Shown piece after piece: positions 11,136 through 22,811 of a stretch of 64,000 bases of DNA. This DNA comes from Apoderus coryli (taxonomy: Eukaryota > Arthropoda > Insecta > Coleoptera > Attelabidae). Below the pieces are notes generated by a model. The model was not told the origin of the DNA and did no database searches. It saw nothing but the letters and a program-made list of their open reading frames with translations. The position numbers were made by a program, and so were the translations under genes. How positions within the stretch are numbered: the stretch's first letter is position 1; each line of letters begins with the position of its first letter. The stretch covers positions 3,730,860 to 3,794,859 of the forward strand of contig OU452199.1 of the NCBI GenBank assembly GCA_911728435.2. The letters run 5' to 3'.

Positions 11136-13746
11136 CAGGGTGTCCCAATTAAGATGCATGTATGCGCATAACTCATTAATTTTTGAGCGTTTTTATCATT
11201 TTTGGTAGGAAGGTGTACTGTTACGAGGTACACATTTTCATCGAGGTAAAAAGTGCGGTACTACATTGGCGTACGTTTTAATTGGGTTTAATTTTTTTAG
11301 TTCAAGAGTAAACTACCTTTAGGACTTTTATTTTTCTTTTATTGGGATGAGGTTCACAACTATCATCATGAAATCATAAGTAATATTAGGAAGAAAATGT
11401 GACTTTTCAAGAAATGGAGATCTTCACGGGATTTAAACGATCTGCAAGCCTTCAGACATTTACGATCATTAATCAAAAGCCAGATCAATAACTCATATCG
11501 AAACTATCTTGTTCATATTCAGGATTCAATAAAGACCGACCCAAAAAAACTCTGGGAGTTCATAATAAAAAAAGAAAGTCACGACTACCGGGCGTTATGC
11601 ATGACATTGATGATGATGTTTGCGAGCCTGGAGATATAGTCAATGCTTTTGCGTCATACTTTAACAGTGTTTATGTGCCCTCCAACCTCTATGTGCGTGG
11701 TGACTCCAGGGACGCTGCGTCTCAGATATCGGTGGGTCAGTTGGATGACAGTGACGTGCACGCTTCGCTGAAGCGGTTAAAGCCAAAACGACGTCGGGCC
11801 CCGACACTGGCCCAGCTTTTATTATACGAGACTGTGCTTATATTTTTGCTCATCCTTTGCAAATTCTGTTTAACAAATCACTTAATTGTAAAACATTTCC
11901 TAATGCATGGAAATTTGCTAGCATCTGTCCTATTCATAAGTCGGCTGAAATCGATCAAATCAGAAACTATCGTCCTATTTCCATTTTACCCAATTTCGCT
12001 AAAGTATTTGAAACTACACTTCACCGAAAAATATTTAACCAAGTAAAGCACGACATCGACTCTAAGCAGCATGGTTTCCTTCAGGGACGATTCACAGTCA
12101 CTAATCTAACGTGTTTTTTTCAGGACGTGTTTTCCGCTGTCGGTGGAGGAATGCAACTGGATGCTATTTACACCGACTTTTCGAAAGCGTTTGATAAACT
12201 TGATCACTCGCTGATACTGCAGAAGATGTGCAATATTGGCTTTGATGAGGATCTCCTGGTGTTTTTTTATACTTACCTAACTAATCGTAAACAGTTCGTT
12301 GAATACAATGGACATAGGTCTGATTATTTCATACCCACCAGTGGTGCCCCACAGGGCAGTTGTCTTGCTCTCCTTATTTTCTCCATTTTCATTAATGACA
12401 TATCGGAAGGCTTTTTGAGCAGTTACTTGATTTTTGCAGATGACTTCAAGATTTACAGAGCTGTTCGATCTCTTGCTGATTGCGAATTGTTGCAGGCTGA
12501 TCTGTCGAGGCTCGAGCTGTGGTGCCATACTAACAAACTGCCTTTGAATGTGGGAAAATGCAAACTTGCTGTATTCTCCAGGTCGCAGAGCACACATATG
12601 TTTCCCTACCGGTTATGTAATACCATTCTTTACTCGTGTGAGGTCGTCAGCGGAGTCAGGGAGTCTATGTGGACACCAACTTACAATTTACAACACATAC
12701 ACAGCACCTACTATGTGACTCTTTTCGTATGCTTGGTTTTTTCTTTCGAATAACTAAAGAATTTAACAACGTTGAGTATCTGACCAATTTGTTCAATGTA
12801 TATGTAATATATGGTCTCCCATATATCAAGTACATATAATACAGGTTGAGAGTGTTCAGCGTAGATTTCTCAAGTACTTAGCGTTCAAAATTGATGGGCA
12901 TTTTGCGTCGCGCGGATATGATCATCGCATGCTCCTTTACAGATTTAACATGAACTCTTTGGCTACAGGTAGATTATATGCTGGACAGGTGTTCCTCTTT
13001 AAAATAATTAATGGTATAATTGACTGTCATCAGCTGCTGGAGCGGATTGGTTTCAACATTCCACGGTTTTTTCCAGAAACGCTAGGTTATTCCATATCCA
13101 TACACTTCGTACCAACTATGAGTATAGGGCACCTCTCTTTAGAGCATTACAAGATGTTTAATGACACACAACTCTACATAAAAATATTCATATTTATTTT
13201 CGTCACTATCAAACAAAAATCATAACAAACGACGTTTCGTTACTAATTAGTAACTTCCTCAGGTTGAACAACATTTTTTTTTCCCTTTCCTTTCTAACAC
13301 AAATTCCAATACGTCAATATCAATAAAATAACAAACAATTTTCATTATATTTACAAACACATGTAAAACATTCAAATATAATAAAATACATTTTTATTTA
13401 AAAAGATGGAACTATTGCCTGATATGTTGTGTTGAAAGTATAGAATAGCGGTTCAAGAATAATAAAAAAATAAATATGTATGAATTTTTATCAAAATTAG
13501 AACCTAAGTATTTTGGATGACAAAGACCCGAGGAAATTTATCAGATTTGAAATAAATTATGTCCTAAAGGTAGTTTCCTCTTGAACGAAAACAAATTGAA
13601 CCCCATTAAAACGTACGTCAATGAGGTACCGCACTTTTTACCTCGATGAAAATGTGTATCCCGTACACCGTCGTACCAAAAAGAAGAAAAAAAAACAAAA
13701 AATAACAGAGTTATTGGTTTGTATCCATCTTAAGTGGGACACCCTG
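11136..13746. mobile_element. TA-flanked TIR element hosting a jockey insertion
   Basis: Ends CAGGGTGTCCC and GGGACACCCTG with the dinucleotide TA on both sides (11134-11135, 13747-13748). The inverted arms extend about 190 bp (to about 11325, and from about 13561) with moderate divergence. TA duplication and CAGGG ends suggest the Tc1/mariner superfamily. I see no transposase of its own; the interior is occupied by a reverse transcriptase fragment, so either the retroelement landed inside it or the internal DNA was replaced. Confidence 0.7.
11400..13195 (+). pseudogene. Jockey-type reverse transcriptase, frameshifted
   Basis: Plus-strand retroelement ORF2 remains lying inside the TIR element 11136-13746. 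Order seen: a pre-RT segment LRSLIKSQINNSYRNYL; KSAEIDQIRNYRPISILPNF; DAIYTDFSKAFDKLDHSLI with the first catalytic Asp; TSGAPQGS; the second catalytic block LIFADDFKIYR (FADD in place of YADD); NVGKCKLAVF. A C-terminal segment in another frame follows at about 12929-13180. The longest open piece is 11857-12753. At least two frame breaks and no endonuclease domain, so this is a 5'-truncated dead copy. It is the same lineage as the copy at 42.2-44.2 kb judging from shared blocks. Confidence 0.85.
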
Positions 13747-14130
13747 TATGTGAAAGTAAAAAACAACACGTAGTAACTAAACACAATAAAAATAAAGTAT
13801 TCTTATTTATTATAATTTTACTAATATTGAAACTTATACCATAGATTAAACCTAATCTATGCTTAAACTATTACAGTCAAGTTACAATGATAATATCTAC
13901 AACAATAAGAAAATAATTAAAAAAACAAAATAAAATCAATTAAGATCAAGATAAAATAAATAAAACTCATTGATTATTAATAATATAAAAGATTAGAAAA
14001 TAATAAAATTATTATTCAACTTGTCAAACGAAAACTACACATTTTGAATAACAAACACAAATTAAAATAGAAAAAAAGATAAAAATAAATAAAAGTCATC
14101 AATTAATAATAATAATAAAATCATTAAGTC
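13747..14130. other. AT-rich 3' flank of ORC1
   Basis: Nothing coding. Runs of AATAA/ATAAA on both strands; the downstream region of ORC1 (minus strand) contains several possible poly(A) signals, none decisive. Confidence 0.4.
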
Positions 14131-17100
14131 TTAGTCCTCTTTCTTCAAGCCAAAATACACATCTTGAATGCTGACATTCAAAATGATTTTCTGATAGATA
14201 TTACTACATTTCTGATCACTTATAATTAATCGACACTCACTCAATTTGGCTACAGTATGTTGAGCTATTGTACTCGACACCATTTTAACACCGTCCATTG
14301 CACAACAAGACACTAACATTTTGAATATGTCTACAAAAGTAGTCTCTTCCACACCTGTTCGTTCAACCTGAAGCGTAGTACAAAATATATTTACAACGTT
14401 GCAACACGTTAATGTCACTAAGCTTACCTCAGCTACAATTGCTTGTAACGTCAACTTTTCCAACTTGCTACATCGCCTAATGGCCATTACAGTCGGTTGG
14501 GTAATCATAGCATTTAACGCTTCGTTAATATGATAGACATTCACTAAAACATTGCTTCCTTCAGCTTCAGCAAATTCCGCTGCTCTCCGGCATATATCCA
14601 GCGCTCTTCTGGCATCGCCAGATACTGAGGCTACTTTCCTATTTTCAAATTAGAGTTAAATACTTGACATTTAAAAAATAAACTGTGTTTACCTTGAAAC
14701 TAATTGAACGGCATCAGGGTTAAAGCTATCTGTACCATTTAATCTTTTCGTCACGATTTCTTGTAACTGTTTATGAGTATAGGCTTGGAATGTTAGCCTG
14801 GTGAGACCCAATCGACTGGTTACTCGGCTCATTAATAACCTAGAATCATAAATATTGACAAGTGAATCTTTCTATAACTTTCAATGAAATGCTTGACGAC
14901 ACTCCAAATGAAAATTGGTGCTAGAATTATCACTGAAACGCGAACTAATGGAAATTTGGAAGTTTATTTACATAAAAAGTGTTCAAGAAGTTGTTGCTAG
15001 AGTTCTTAGCCAAAACATGATGCCTTGAGTTGAACATTTTGTCTATCGTCGGTCGATTTGACCGAACTGTTTGAAGTCATTCGTAACATGAAAAATTAAA
15101 ACCCTTGTGGAGTTGATGGGATTGCGCTGAAGGTCATCGAGAATTTGTCACTTCTTGCATTCAAAGTGTTGATGGATGCAATCAACTTATCATATTCCCC
15201 GCTTGTCTTAAGACTGATATAAAAAAGGTGCAACAGATAACCCATCAAATTTTAGACATATTTCCCTACTTTCAACCTTCTCAAAAATAATTGAAAAAGT
15301 AGTGAAGAGACTTCAAAATTATCTGTGAACACACAATATAATAACTTCTACGCAGTTTGGTTTCCAGACCTCGAGAAGCACATCAGATGCCATATTCCTG
15401 GTTTTGGAAAACGTTTACACTAAACTTAATGAGAGTAGAGCGGTTGCCGGAAAAGTTTTGTGATTTTTCTAATGCAGTCGATAGTGTGGATCACCGGATT
15501 CTCCTTCGGAAGCTTCATTTTTAGGGCATTGGAGGTGCGGATTTGAAATGGTTTCAATCCCATTAAACCAACTCGTTAGAATTCGGGAAATTTCATAAAA
15601 TAGTTCAGATATAACTTCCGGAGTACCGCAAGGGTCTATTTTGGGACCAATTATTTTTCTGCTATATATTAATGACATATCTTGCGGGGAAAGTTTACCC
15701 TCTTTGCGGACGACAAAACACTCCTGTGGGATATAAGAACGTTGACGTTATCAACCGGGAGATTCAAAGGAGTGGTGTGAACTATCTTTCATTCAATATA
15801 TCAAAGATCTTGTCTTTTAATTTTGAGTTTGGTGACTTGATCCTGGAGAGGAATCCCATCGAGGATGTTAAGTGTGTTAAATTTCTTGGACTTCACATAG
15901 ATATAAGCCTTTAGTTTGAGGAGCATGTGAGGCAGTTGAGTGGAAGAGATTCGTTGGGTTGTTATGCTTTAAGAGTTGTTGCGTGGACATTGGGATCGGA
16001 GGCTGCACGTAATGCTTATTTTTCTTTAGTTCAATCACATCTTCGATACGGTATAGCTTTCTGGGGGTTCATGCGGTCGAGCTTTATTCCAGCCTTAACA
16101 AGGAGGTCTCTCATTTATGAAAGCCGCAAAATTTATAATCACTTGCCACCAACTTTAACGGCAATGGACAATTATTATAACCAATTTAGAAGATCTGTCA
16201 AGAGAACACTGCTTGACAAAGCCTGCTATTCTCTTGACTATTTCTTTTCTGACACCGGTAGAACCTATTGCTGAGTGGTCAAGGTTTAGTGAATAATTTC
16301 TGTTCAAAGCTCACGCTTTTCTCATTGTGAACGACCATGGTTGGGTTGGGACCGATTGGTTGTTGTCGATTTTAGAAGGTATTGAATTTGAAAATTGGAT
16401 GGAATAGTCTGCCAAATCCTGCAACCTAACCTAGTATAATTCTGTGAGATTCAGCTAGTCAAGAGGCCCAAATTTTCCCACAACTCGAGCATTACGTACA
16501 GTCAAAAACGCGCCGTGACGAATTTATATAATTTTCAATTAGCACCAATTTCCTGAGCACCCTATATAATAAATTATTTGTATGATGATGATGGCCAGAA
16601 ACTAGTACCACTATTGTAACATTGTTGAGTTTAAGTGGCTGCATTCTTTGCAATATTGAAAATTTTCATACCTTTCTGGCAAATCCATTGTATTTGCTAT
16701 TGTTATCACTATTAATTGACTTTTTGCTTTCGACGGCCAGTCCAATAAATTGTAGACAACGTCTTGACGTTTTGTACATAAAATATCTAACTGTAAAGTA
16801 AAATAAAAAATATATAAATTTAGTGTGCATAAGTTGGCAATACTGCTTGACCACAGCCTTCTTTACACAAGCCATGAACAGACAACGGCAACACCGCAAT
16901 ATAGGTAGTAAACCAGTATACTGCATATACGCGGCCGGTGAGCGGTCGCTACGAAAATATTTGGAAACTATTTTATTACAAACATTCATTAGAATCCAGC
17001 TGAATTTATTAATAATAATTCTTAAATATGTTTGTATGAATACTCGTACAAAGGACACTTCCACCGCTTAGTTATACGCCACACACTATTCCGTGCCGGT

Positions 17101-20100
17101 ACAAGAGTAATAGACAAAGCACTTTATTTTAACAAACCGTTTATCCGGTCTTGCCACTTACACAAAATGTAGATCAGGCCTTCCCAAACCTATTTTGTCT
17201 ACTGCCCACTTGGAGAATAAATAAATTTTTTAAGCAGCGTTGCGACAGCACTAAATCCACGTTCACACAAATATGACGATGGGAATGCTATCAAGAATCG
17301 TTGAACGATTGACCACAATCCAGGGTACAATTGCGGGATCGGTTTTTGTAGCCAAAATTCTTGATAGCAATTTTTGAACTTGATGTTTATTTCCACGTTT
17401 GTTGTCAATTCTATACGTTCTTCTTCCAGCTGAGGTGACATTGCTGTGTTGACATTTGAAAACGGATCCAACACCCAGTCTGGTATTTCCAAGTTCAAAA
17501 TGTCCTGGTATCGTTCGGTGAAGTCAATGTGGAGGTTTTCCAAATGTTGGCAGTAGGCAAACAAGTCGTCGTTACTGCAGGATACTGATAAATTCGGAAA
17601 ATTGTGAAACTCACGTCTGCCCATATTCTTTTTGTGCAGAAGCAGTTTGGCTGCGAAAGCAGCAACGACATTTTTTGTTTGAATTAAATTTAGTTCATCG
17701 CCTTGCAGTTGGAGATTCCTGTCGTTGAACAATTTATACAGGTCTGTCATGTAAGCTATATCATTCTTTGATGTAATGAGCTTGTTGCGCAATCCTGTAT
17801 CTTTAGTTTCCAAGAACTGTATCACAGAGTCAAACAGGTTGTAAAATCGAGTCAGACAATTGCCCTTTGATAGCCAACGAACTTCAGTATGAAGCGACAA
17901 ACGGTTGAAATCTTCGTCATTAGTAACACAAAGCTGATCAAATAATCTATCTTTCAAAGAGCTGTTACGGATTTTATTGACTACTTTGATGACATATTGC
18001 AGTGATTGAAATAGTCGTTCACTTAAGTTTCTAGCAACCAAATGTTGTCTATGAATAACGCAATGTACAGCAAGGACATCTGGAATTTTATTTTTTAAGT
18101 ACGCTATGAAGCCTTTATGGCACCCTGTCATAGCCGGAGCGCCATCCGTAGCAACTGATATAATATTTTTCAAGGGAATCTCTTTCTCATCACAAAACTT
18201 TTCCAGTGTATTGAATATGGTTTCGCCGTTAGTATCGGTGTCTAAATTTCTAGCGAACAATAGTTTTCTCATCTTTAATAAACCTCACGTAAGACAGCAA
18301 CAATGCTTTATTAGTTGGTAAAGTGGACTCATCGAGCTGAATTGAGAATTGACTAGTCCTCAGATAATTGCACATAGATCCTTCAATGTTTTCAGCCATT
18401 TCATCAATTCGTCTTTGCACAGAATTATTATTCAAAGCAATTTTTCGGATAATATCTGCGGCCGGTTTATGAAGCACAGTAGTTCTTACTTTCTTTATTG
18501 CTGGCAAAATTAACTCTTCTCCAATGTTGTGTGGTTTGCCTTTTTGAGCTATTAACAAAGAGATATTGTACGAAGCTCGAAGTCCGTCGTCATCTTGTTT
18601 AGCAGCCACCGAAAATAGTTTTGCTACACTTGGCTGAGTATTATGCTTCTTCTCTAGGTCTTGAAAATATGCTACATTCTTGTCTTTCTTATCTGGATGC
18701 ATTTTATTCAAATGATCTTGCAGTCTTGAAGGCTTCATTGCTTCATTCGAAAATGTTTTTAGACATAGAAGGCACAAAGGCGACGATGGGTTTGTGGGAT
18801 TTTCAATGAATCCGAATTTAATATATTCCGCACAGTATTGCCGTCTCTTCTTTTTTACTTCTGACATTGTTTTGTTTTGAGAAATACGTAAGTAATTGTT
18901 AAATAATTGTTAAACTTAAGTACTGCTTATCTATTACGCGCGAAACCGCAAATGAGAATAAAATAAATATTACCTTGTTTATATAGGATTGCATAAGCAG
19001 CACGCACCGACAGGAATAAACATGCATAAACTCGTGAATGGGGGTGTTGTGTAGAGGACAACACCCCCATTTTTTCTGGATCTCTTACCGCCCCCCTTTA
19101 GGCCTGCAGCGCCCACAAGGGGGCGTTATCGCCCGCTTTGGGAACCCCTTGTAGATGATATATTTATACACACTTATCACTACTAGTTTTATAAAAAGAA
19201 GGCTGTTCAAGACCCAAAAATAGAAACAATTAGTATCCCTATAGAAACCCCGCCATTTTCACCGCCGCGCTCAAAGAGTACAAACAATTCACTTTATTTT
19301 ATACGTTGCTAAATTTACTTGTTCATGGCTTGTCTAAAGAAAACAGCTAAAAAATGCACCCTGTTGCGAAATAGATACTCTTCATCTTTTTTCATATACA
19401 TTAATATCATCAGTAATTGGTTTCGCAATGCTGATCTCAGATCAGCAGTTTTAAATCGAAGCATATTATAGCAAAGACAACTCAGTTGACGTTAAAATAC
19501 TTTAGCTACCTACATTTACATAAAGAATATACAAATTACCTCGTCAATTAACATAACTATTGGCTCCTTGTTTTTCTTAGAATTTTTCGTAAATTTCTCA
19601 TCTAAACAACTTTGAGCTTGTTCCCACGGAAGTGTTTTAGATGTCAGTTGTTTCCAAATCTAAAGAATCATTATAAAGTTAATAATTAATGCCTGGTAAA
19701 GGTGTTTATTACAGACCTCCACATAAGCCTGCCTAGGCTCCGTCAATTTCATTCCATTCACACTGATAAATTTAAATCCAGGTATATCACTATTATTTTG
19801 TAAACCTTTTATCACTGAAGTCACCGTTGCTGTTTTGCCAGTCCCAGGAACTCCGGAAATGTACATGCAACTAAAATAATGTGTTGTTAAAACCAAAGCT
19901 TCCTATAAAATTTAATTAAAAAAATTGTAGGCCTTTGATCCTACTTCTAGATATGAATCGGTAAAAAAACTAGGTTCACTGAACATATTTTAAACATAGT
20001 AGCTAAAGCTTCAAGAGCAAGTCACAAAATCAGTATTAGAACAACAAATATACTACAATATTTACCCTCCACAGCCATCGCACAATTTTCCTTCCAAAAA

Positions 20101-21849
20101 ATTATAAATATCATCATATTCTTTCTCACGACATGGCAACGATGCCGGCACATATGACACATGTAACGTACTTCTGGCTTTCATCAACGGTGTTGTTGCC
20201 TCTGTGATTCGATTTGACCTTGAACGCATAGATGGCGTAATAGTACCATCCCTAGAAACATATTAGTGAGACTATTGTATTTCGTTCTTTTTAAAAAATA
20301 GAAAGAGAAACTTAATAATATTATAAAGAAAAGGTTTAAAAAATATAGAGGCATGGGAGACTAAATGATATCTTCTTTCTAGAGTAGATATGATGGTCTT
20401 TTCTTAAATAACACAAAAATATGAAAATTATAAAACCAAAAATATTACAAAATCAAAATGTTCAACTTGTCAAACGAAAACTACACATTTTGAATAACAA
20501 ACAAAAATCTTAAAATTACCTAATTAGTTTTGCTCTATTTTTTGGTGTTTTCGGTGTTTTGATTGGTGTATTTGCGGGTGAAGATTTCCTCCTACTCACT
20601 GGTGTTTTTCTTGACTTCGGTGACTTTTTCACAGGACTGAAAATGGAAATATCCAATCAAATATCGTCTGTCTTACTGGAATGACCCAAATAGAGACAAA
20701 CGACAATTACCAGTATACAGACACTTAGTGGCGCGGCCCACTTGTGGATTCTATCATTCGATAATTTCAAGTAAAAGTGTGCGAAAGCAAGTATGCATAG
20801 TTTTGCACACAAATTTAACGTTCTGTATCAATTAGTAATCCAGAACACACAACTAGATTGCACCACTGCAAGCCACTCAAAAAATTATCTTACCTTTCGT
20901 CATGTGATTCGGAATTCTTCCGCCTGGTACTTCTCGTTTTCTTTTCTTCCTCATCCGAATCTACAAAATATTGGGCAAACGTAGATACTCTAGCACTCCG
21001 TCGTGGAGTTGTCTCACGTCGAATACTATCCATATCTAAACGACACTTTAGTACTGTTCTTCTAAATGATTCATCTAAATTAACGCTTGGCTTCTCCATA
21101 ACGGGATCTTGAAAACGCAGTGGAGTCCTAACAGACCTTTTTCCAGTTACAATGCTCTACAAATTTCACGGTTTATTTAGCTACTCAAACCAAAAATACT
21201 TTAGTCCTAGAGTAACACGTGATGATCTACTCACCCCATTGTCAGTGTTCTTCATTGGTGACTCTGGTCCTCGTTGTGAAGGGCTATATTTGTTTACATC
21301 TAATGGGCTATTGTACTCTGGAAAACTATCCGAATTATTCCTTATTCTTCCGCTGTGTGTTCTGTAGTTCGATTGTGGAGTTAACGCCTCTGCAATTTCT
21401 GTAAGATCAGTGTCAGCGTAGTCACCAGCAGTCTTTAACTTCTTTGGTGAGTCAATTTTTCTCGGCCTACCGCGTTTTCTTGGAGTAGATACTGGTGTAA
21501 TTTCGTGCTTATTTATTTCTTGTTGTAGATTAGTAGATTCGAAGGAATCATGTCGTTTTATATGCTTAGTTGGTGATTGCTGAACTGTTTCTGACTCGTC
21601 ACTAACTCTGATTTTCCTTGGAGTTGCTTTAGTAGTTTTGTTTGGTTCCAACGCAGATTTCTTTGATGGTGTTAGTTGTGCTACCAAATTATTACTCATT
21701 CTTTCTAACAGTACTACTGGGTTTTCATTATTTTTCTGGGATAGTTTCAATTTGAGCACAATTCTATCTGGTTCCTCATCACTGCTTACGATGGAATAAT
21801 TTAAGATATTGCCTTGCGGTGAATCGACCACCGGACTATCAATCGTCAT
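14131..21849 (-). CDS. Orc1: Origin recognition complex subunit 1
   Basis: AAA+ ATPase subunit of ORC, which marks replication origins and loads MCM in the nucleus. Ten minus-strand exons: 21849-21235, 21156-20894, 20636-20520, 20251-20066, 19870-19717, 19659-19540, 16790-16672, 14839-14693, 14638-14428, 14367-14131. All phases agree: 722 residues. Seen: basic disordered N-terminal part with AT-hook-like RKRGRPRK (124-131); [20 protein letters not shown]; Walker A GVPGTGKT (400-407); PRQAYVEIWKQL; Walker B VMLIDELD (about 480-487, spanning an intron); [34 protein letters not shown]; sensor-2 [14 protein letters not shown] (580-593); winged-helix C-terminus. The donor after exon 5 (GTCTGT) is weak, but the joined protein is exactly the family sequence. 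No BAH domain is visible, unlike fly and human ORC1. Introns 6 and 7 hold a hAT element and a jockey fragment. Confidence 0.95.
15060..16285 (+). pseudogene. Jockey-type reverse transcriptase remnant in ORC1 intron 7
   Basis: Antisense to ORC1. Degenerate plus-strand pieces in several frames: [24 protein letters not shown]-type segments, [20 protein letters not shown] around 15619-15675, FADD-like sequence near 15700, and a C-terminal segment [20 protein letters not shown] at about 16130-16190. Many stops. The order is that of jockey ORF2. Confidence 0.75.
17175..19149 (-). mobile_element. hAT transposon in ORC1 intron 6
   Basis: Left end CAGGCCTTCCCAAACC and right end (complement) AGGGGTTCCCAAAGCGGG form imperfect hAT-type TIRs. 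The direct repeat TGTAGAT abuts both ends (17168-17174, 19150-19156); extended by one base it reads (A/T)TGTAGAT, fitting the hAT 8-bp pattern nTnnnnAn. The transposase is on the minus strand, parallel to ORC1. Near the right end is a GC-rich hairpin GGGGGTGTTGT ... ACAACACCCCC (about 19030-19062). Confidence 0.82.
17199..18867 (-). pseudogene. hAT transposase (ZBED5-like), one frameshift
   Basis: Two overlapping open pieces, 18867-18250 (205 residues) and 18272-17199 (357 residues), carry one transposase split by a single frame change. The first ends [12 protein letters not shown] and the second resumes [18 protein letters not shown]. Seen: N-terminal BED-type zinc finger region (LCLLCLKTF ... 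HLNKMHPDK); [10 protein letters not shown] with the first catalytic Asp; [15 protein letters not shown] and [14 protein letters not shown] in the second catalytic region; the hAT dimerisation block [18 protein letters not shown] near the C-terminus. This is the domain order of the ZBED5/EPM2AIP1-like hAT group. Apart from the one indel it is well preserved, so inactivation looks recent (inference). Confidence 0.9.
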
Positions 21850-22811
21850 TATCGTAGTAAGAAAATACAATCAATATATTAAATTACAAGTAGTTAAATT
21901 TACGTAGGCACACACGAATTAAACTAAATCTTTGACTAGGAACTAGTCAAAAAACTAAATGCATGTAAAATAACGAAAACGTAGAACACCATAACCCAAA
22001 ACAAACCCAACAGATGTCAAATTTTAGCGCGTAAAATTCATAGATAGAGAAATGTTTCTCTTCTTTATTGATGGAAAAATGTGGCAAAATTTCCGTGAAT
22101 AAACAATTTTATTCGTTTATCCTCAGTTATTAATGCTCTTCTTCCTTTTAGTCAATTGGGAACTAGAATCAATAAGGACCTTTATAAATATAATGTATAG
22201 GTGAAAATAATTTTAATTTTTTTAAAGGTTACTAATAACGACAATATAAGCTAAATAACGACAGAACGGAGAACAGTGGCACGGTTGTATTGATACAGTA
22301 CACAGTTTTTACCGTATAGTTTAAACTGTCATGCAGTAGAACAGGAAAAGGAAGCTACATCCTTTTTCTGTGGTAGACCGTGACTGAATTATCTTGAGCA
22401 TTATTTTTCTGAGATTGTCATAATAAAAATGTCACTTCACTTCAGCTGAGCAGGGAATCAAAGTTTGAATATCTACGTACGGCATTCAAAAATTGATTCC
22501 CGCTTCAGCCGAAGTGAAGTGACATTTTTTTCTACGAACCAAAAACTAACATTTGTATCACTGGCCGAATGTTTTATGAAGCAAGTGGCTAAAAGAAATG
22601 AAGAAGAAAATAGCAATTGTTATTTAGTGAGGCGCGGCATACTGAATTAGCACAGCTCTGCCTCACTTACCTTGAATTTTTTCTTTGTTGACCTCTGACA
22701 GGAAGAAGATAATATCGTGGAGGCCATAATAAAGGAGAGAGAGAGAGAAGATAATCTTTTGTAGGTTAACATGTTTTGATTACAAAATTTGGTCATAATA
22801 TTTAATTTAAA
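21850..22811. promoter_or_regulatory. Divergent upstream region of ORC1 and zinc-finger gene
   Basis: About 960 bp between the two start codons. It holds the presumed promoters of both genes; no convincing core element can be called. An imperfect hairpin occupies 22424-22532: arms AATGTCACTTCACTTC and its complement, continuing through about 45 bp with mismatches, likely a small palindromic insertion. A short GA-rich tract (GAGAGAGAGAGA) sits at about 22735-22748. Confidence 0.4.
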
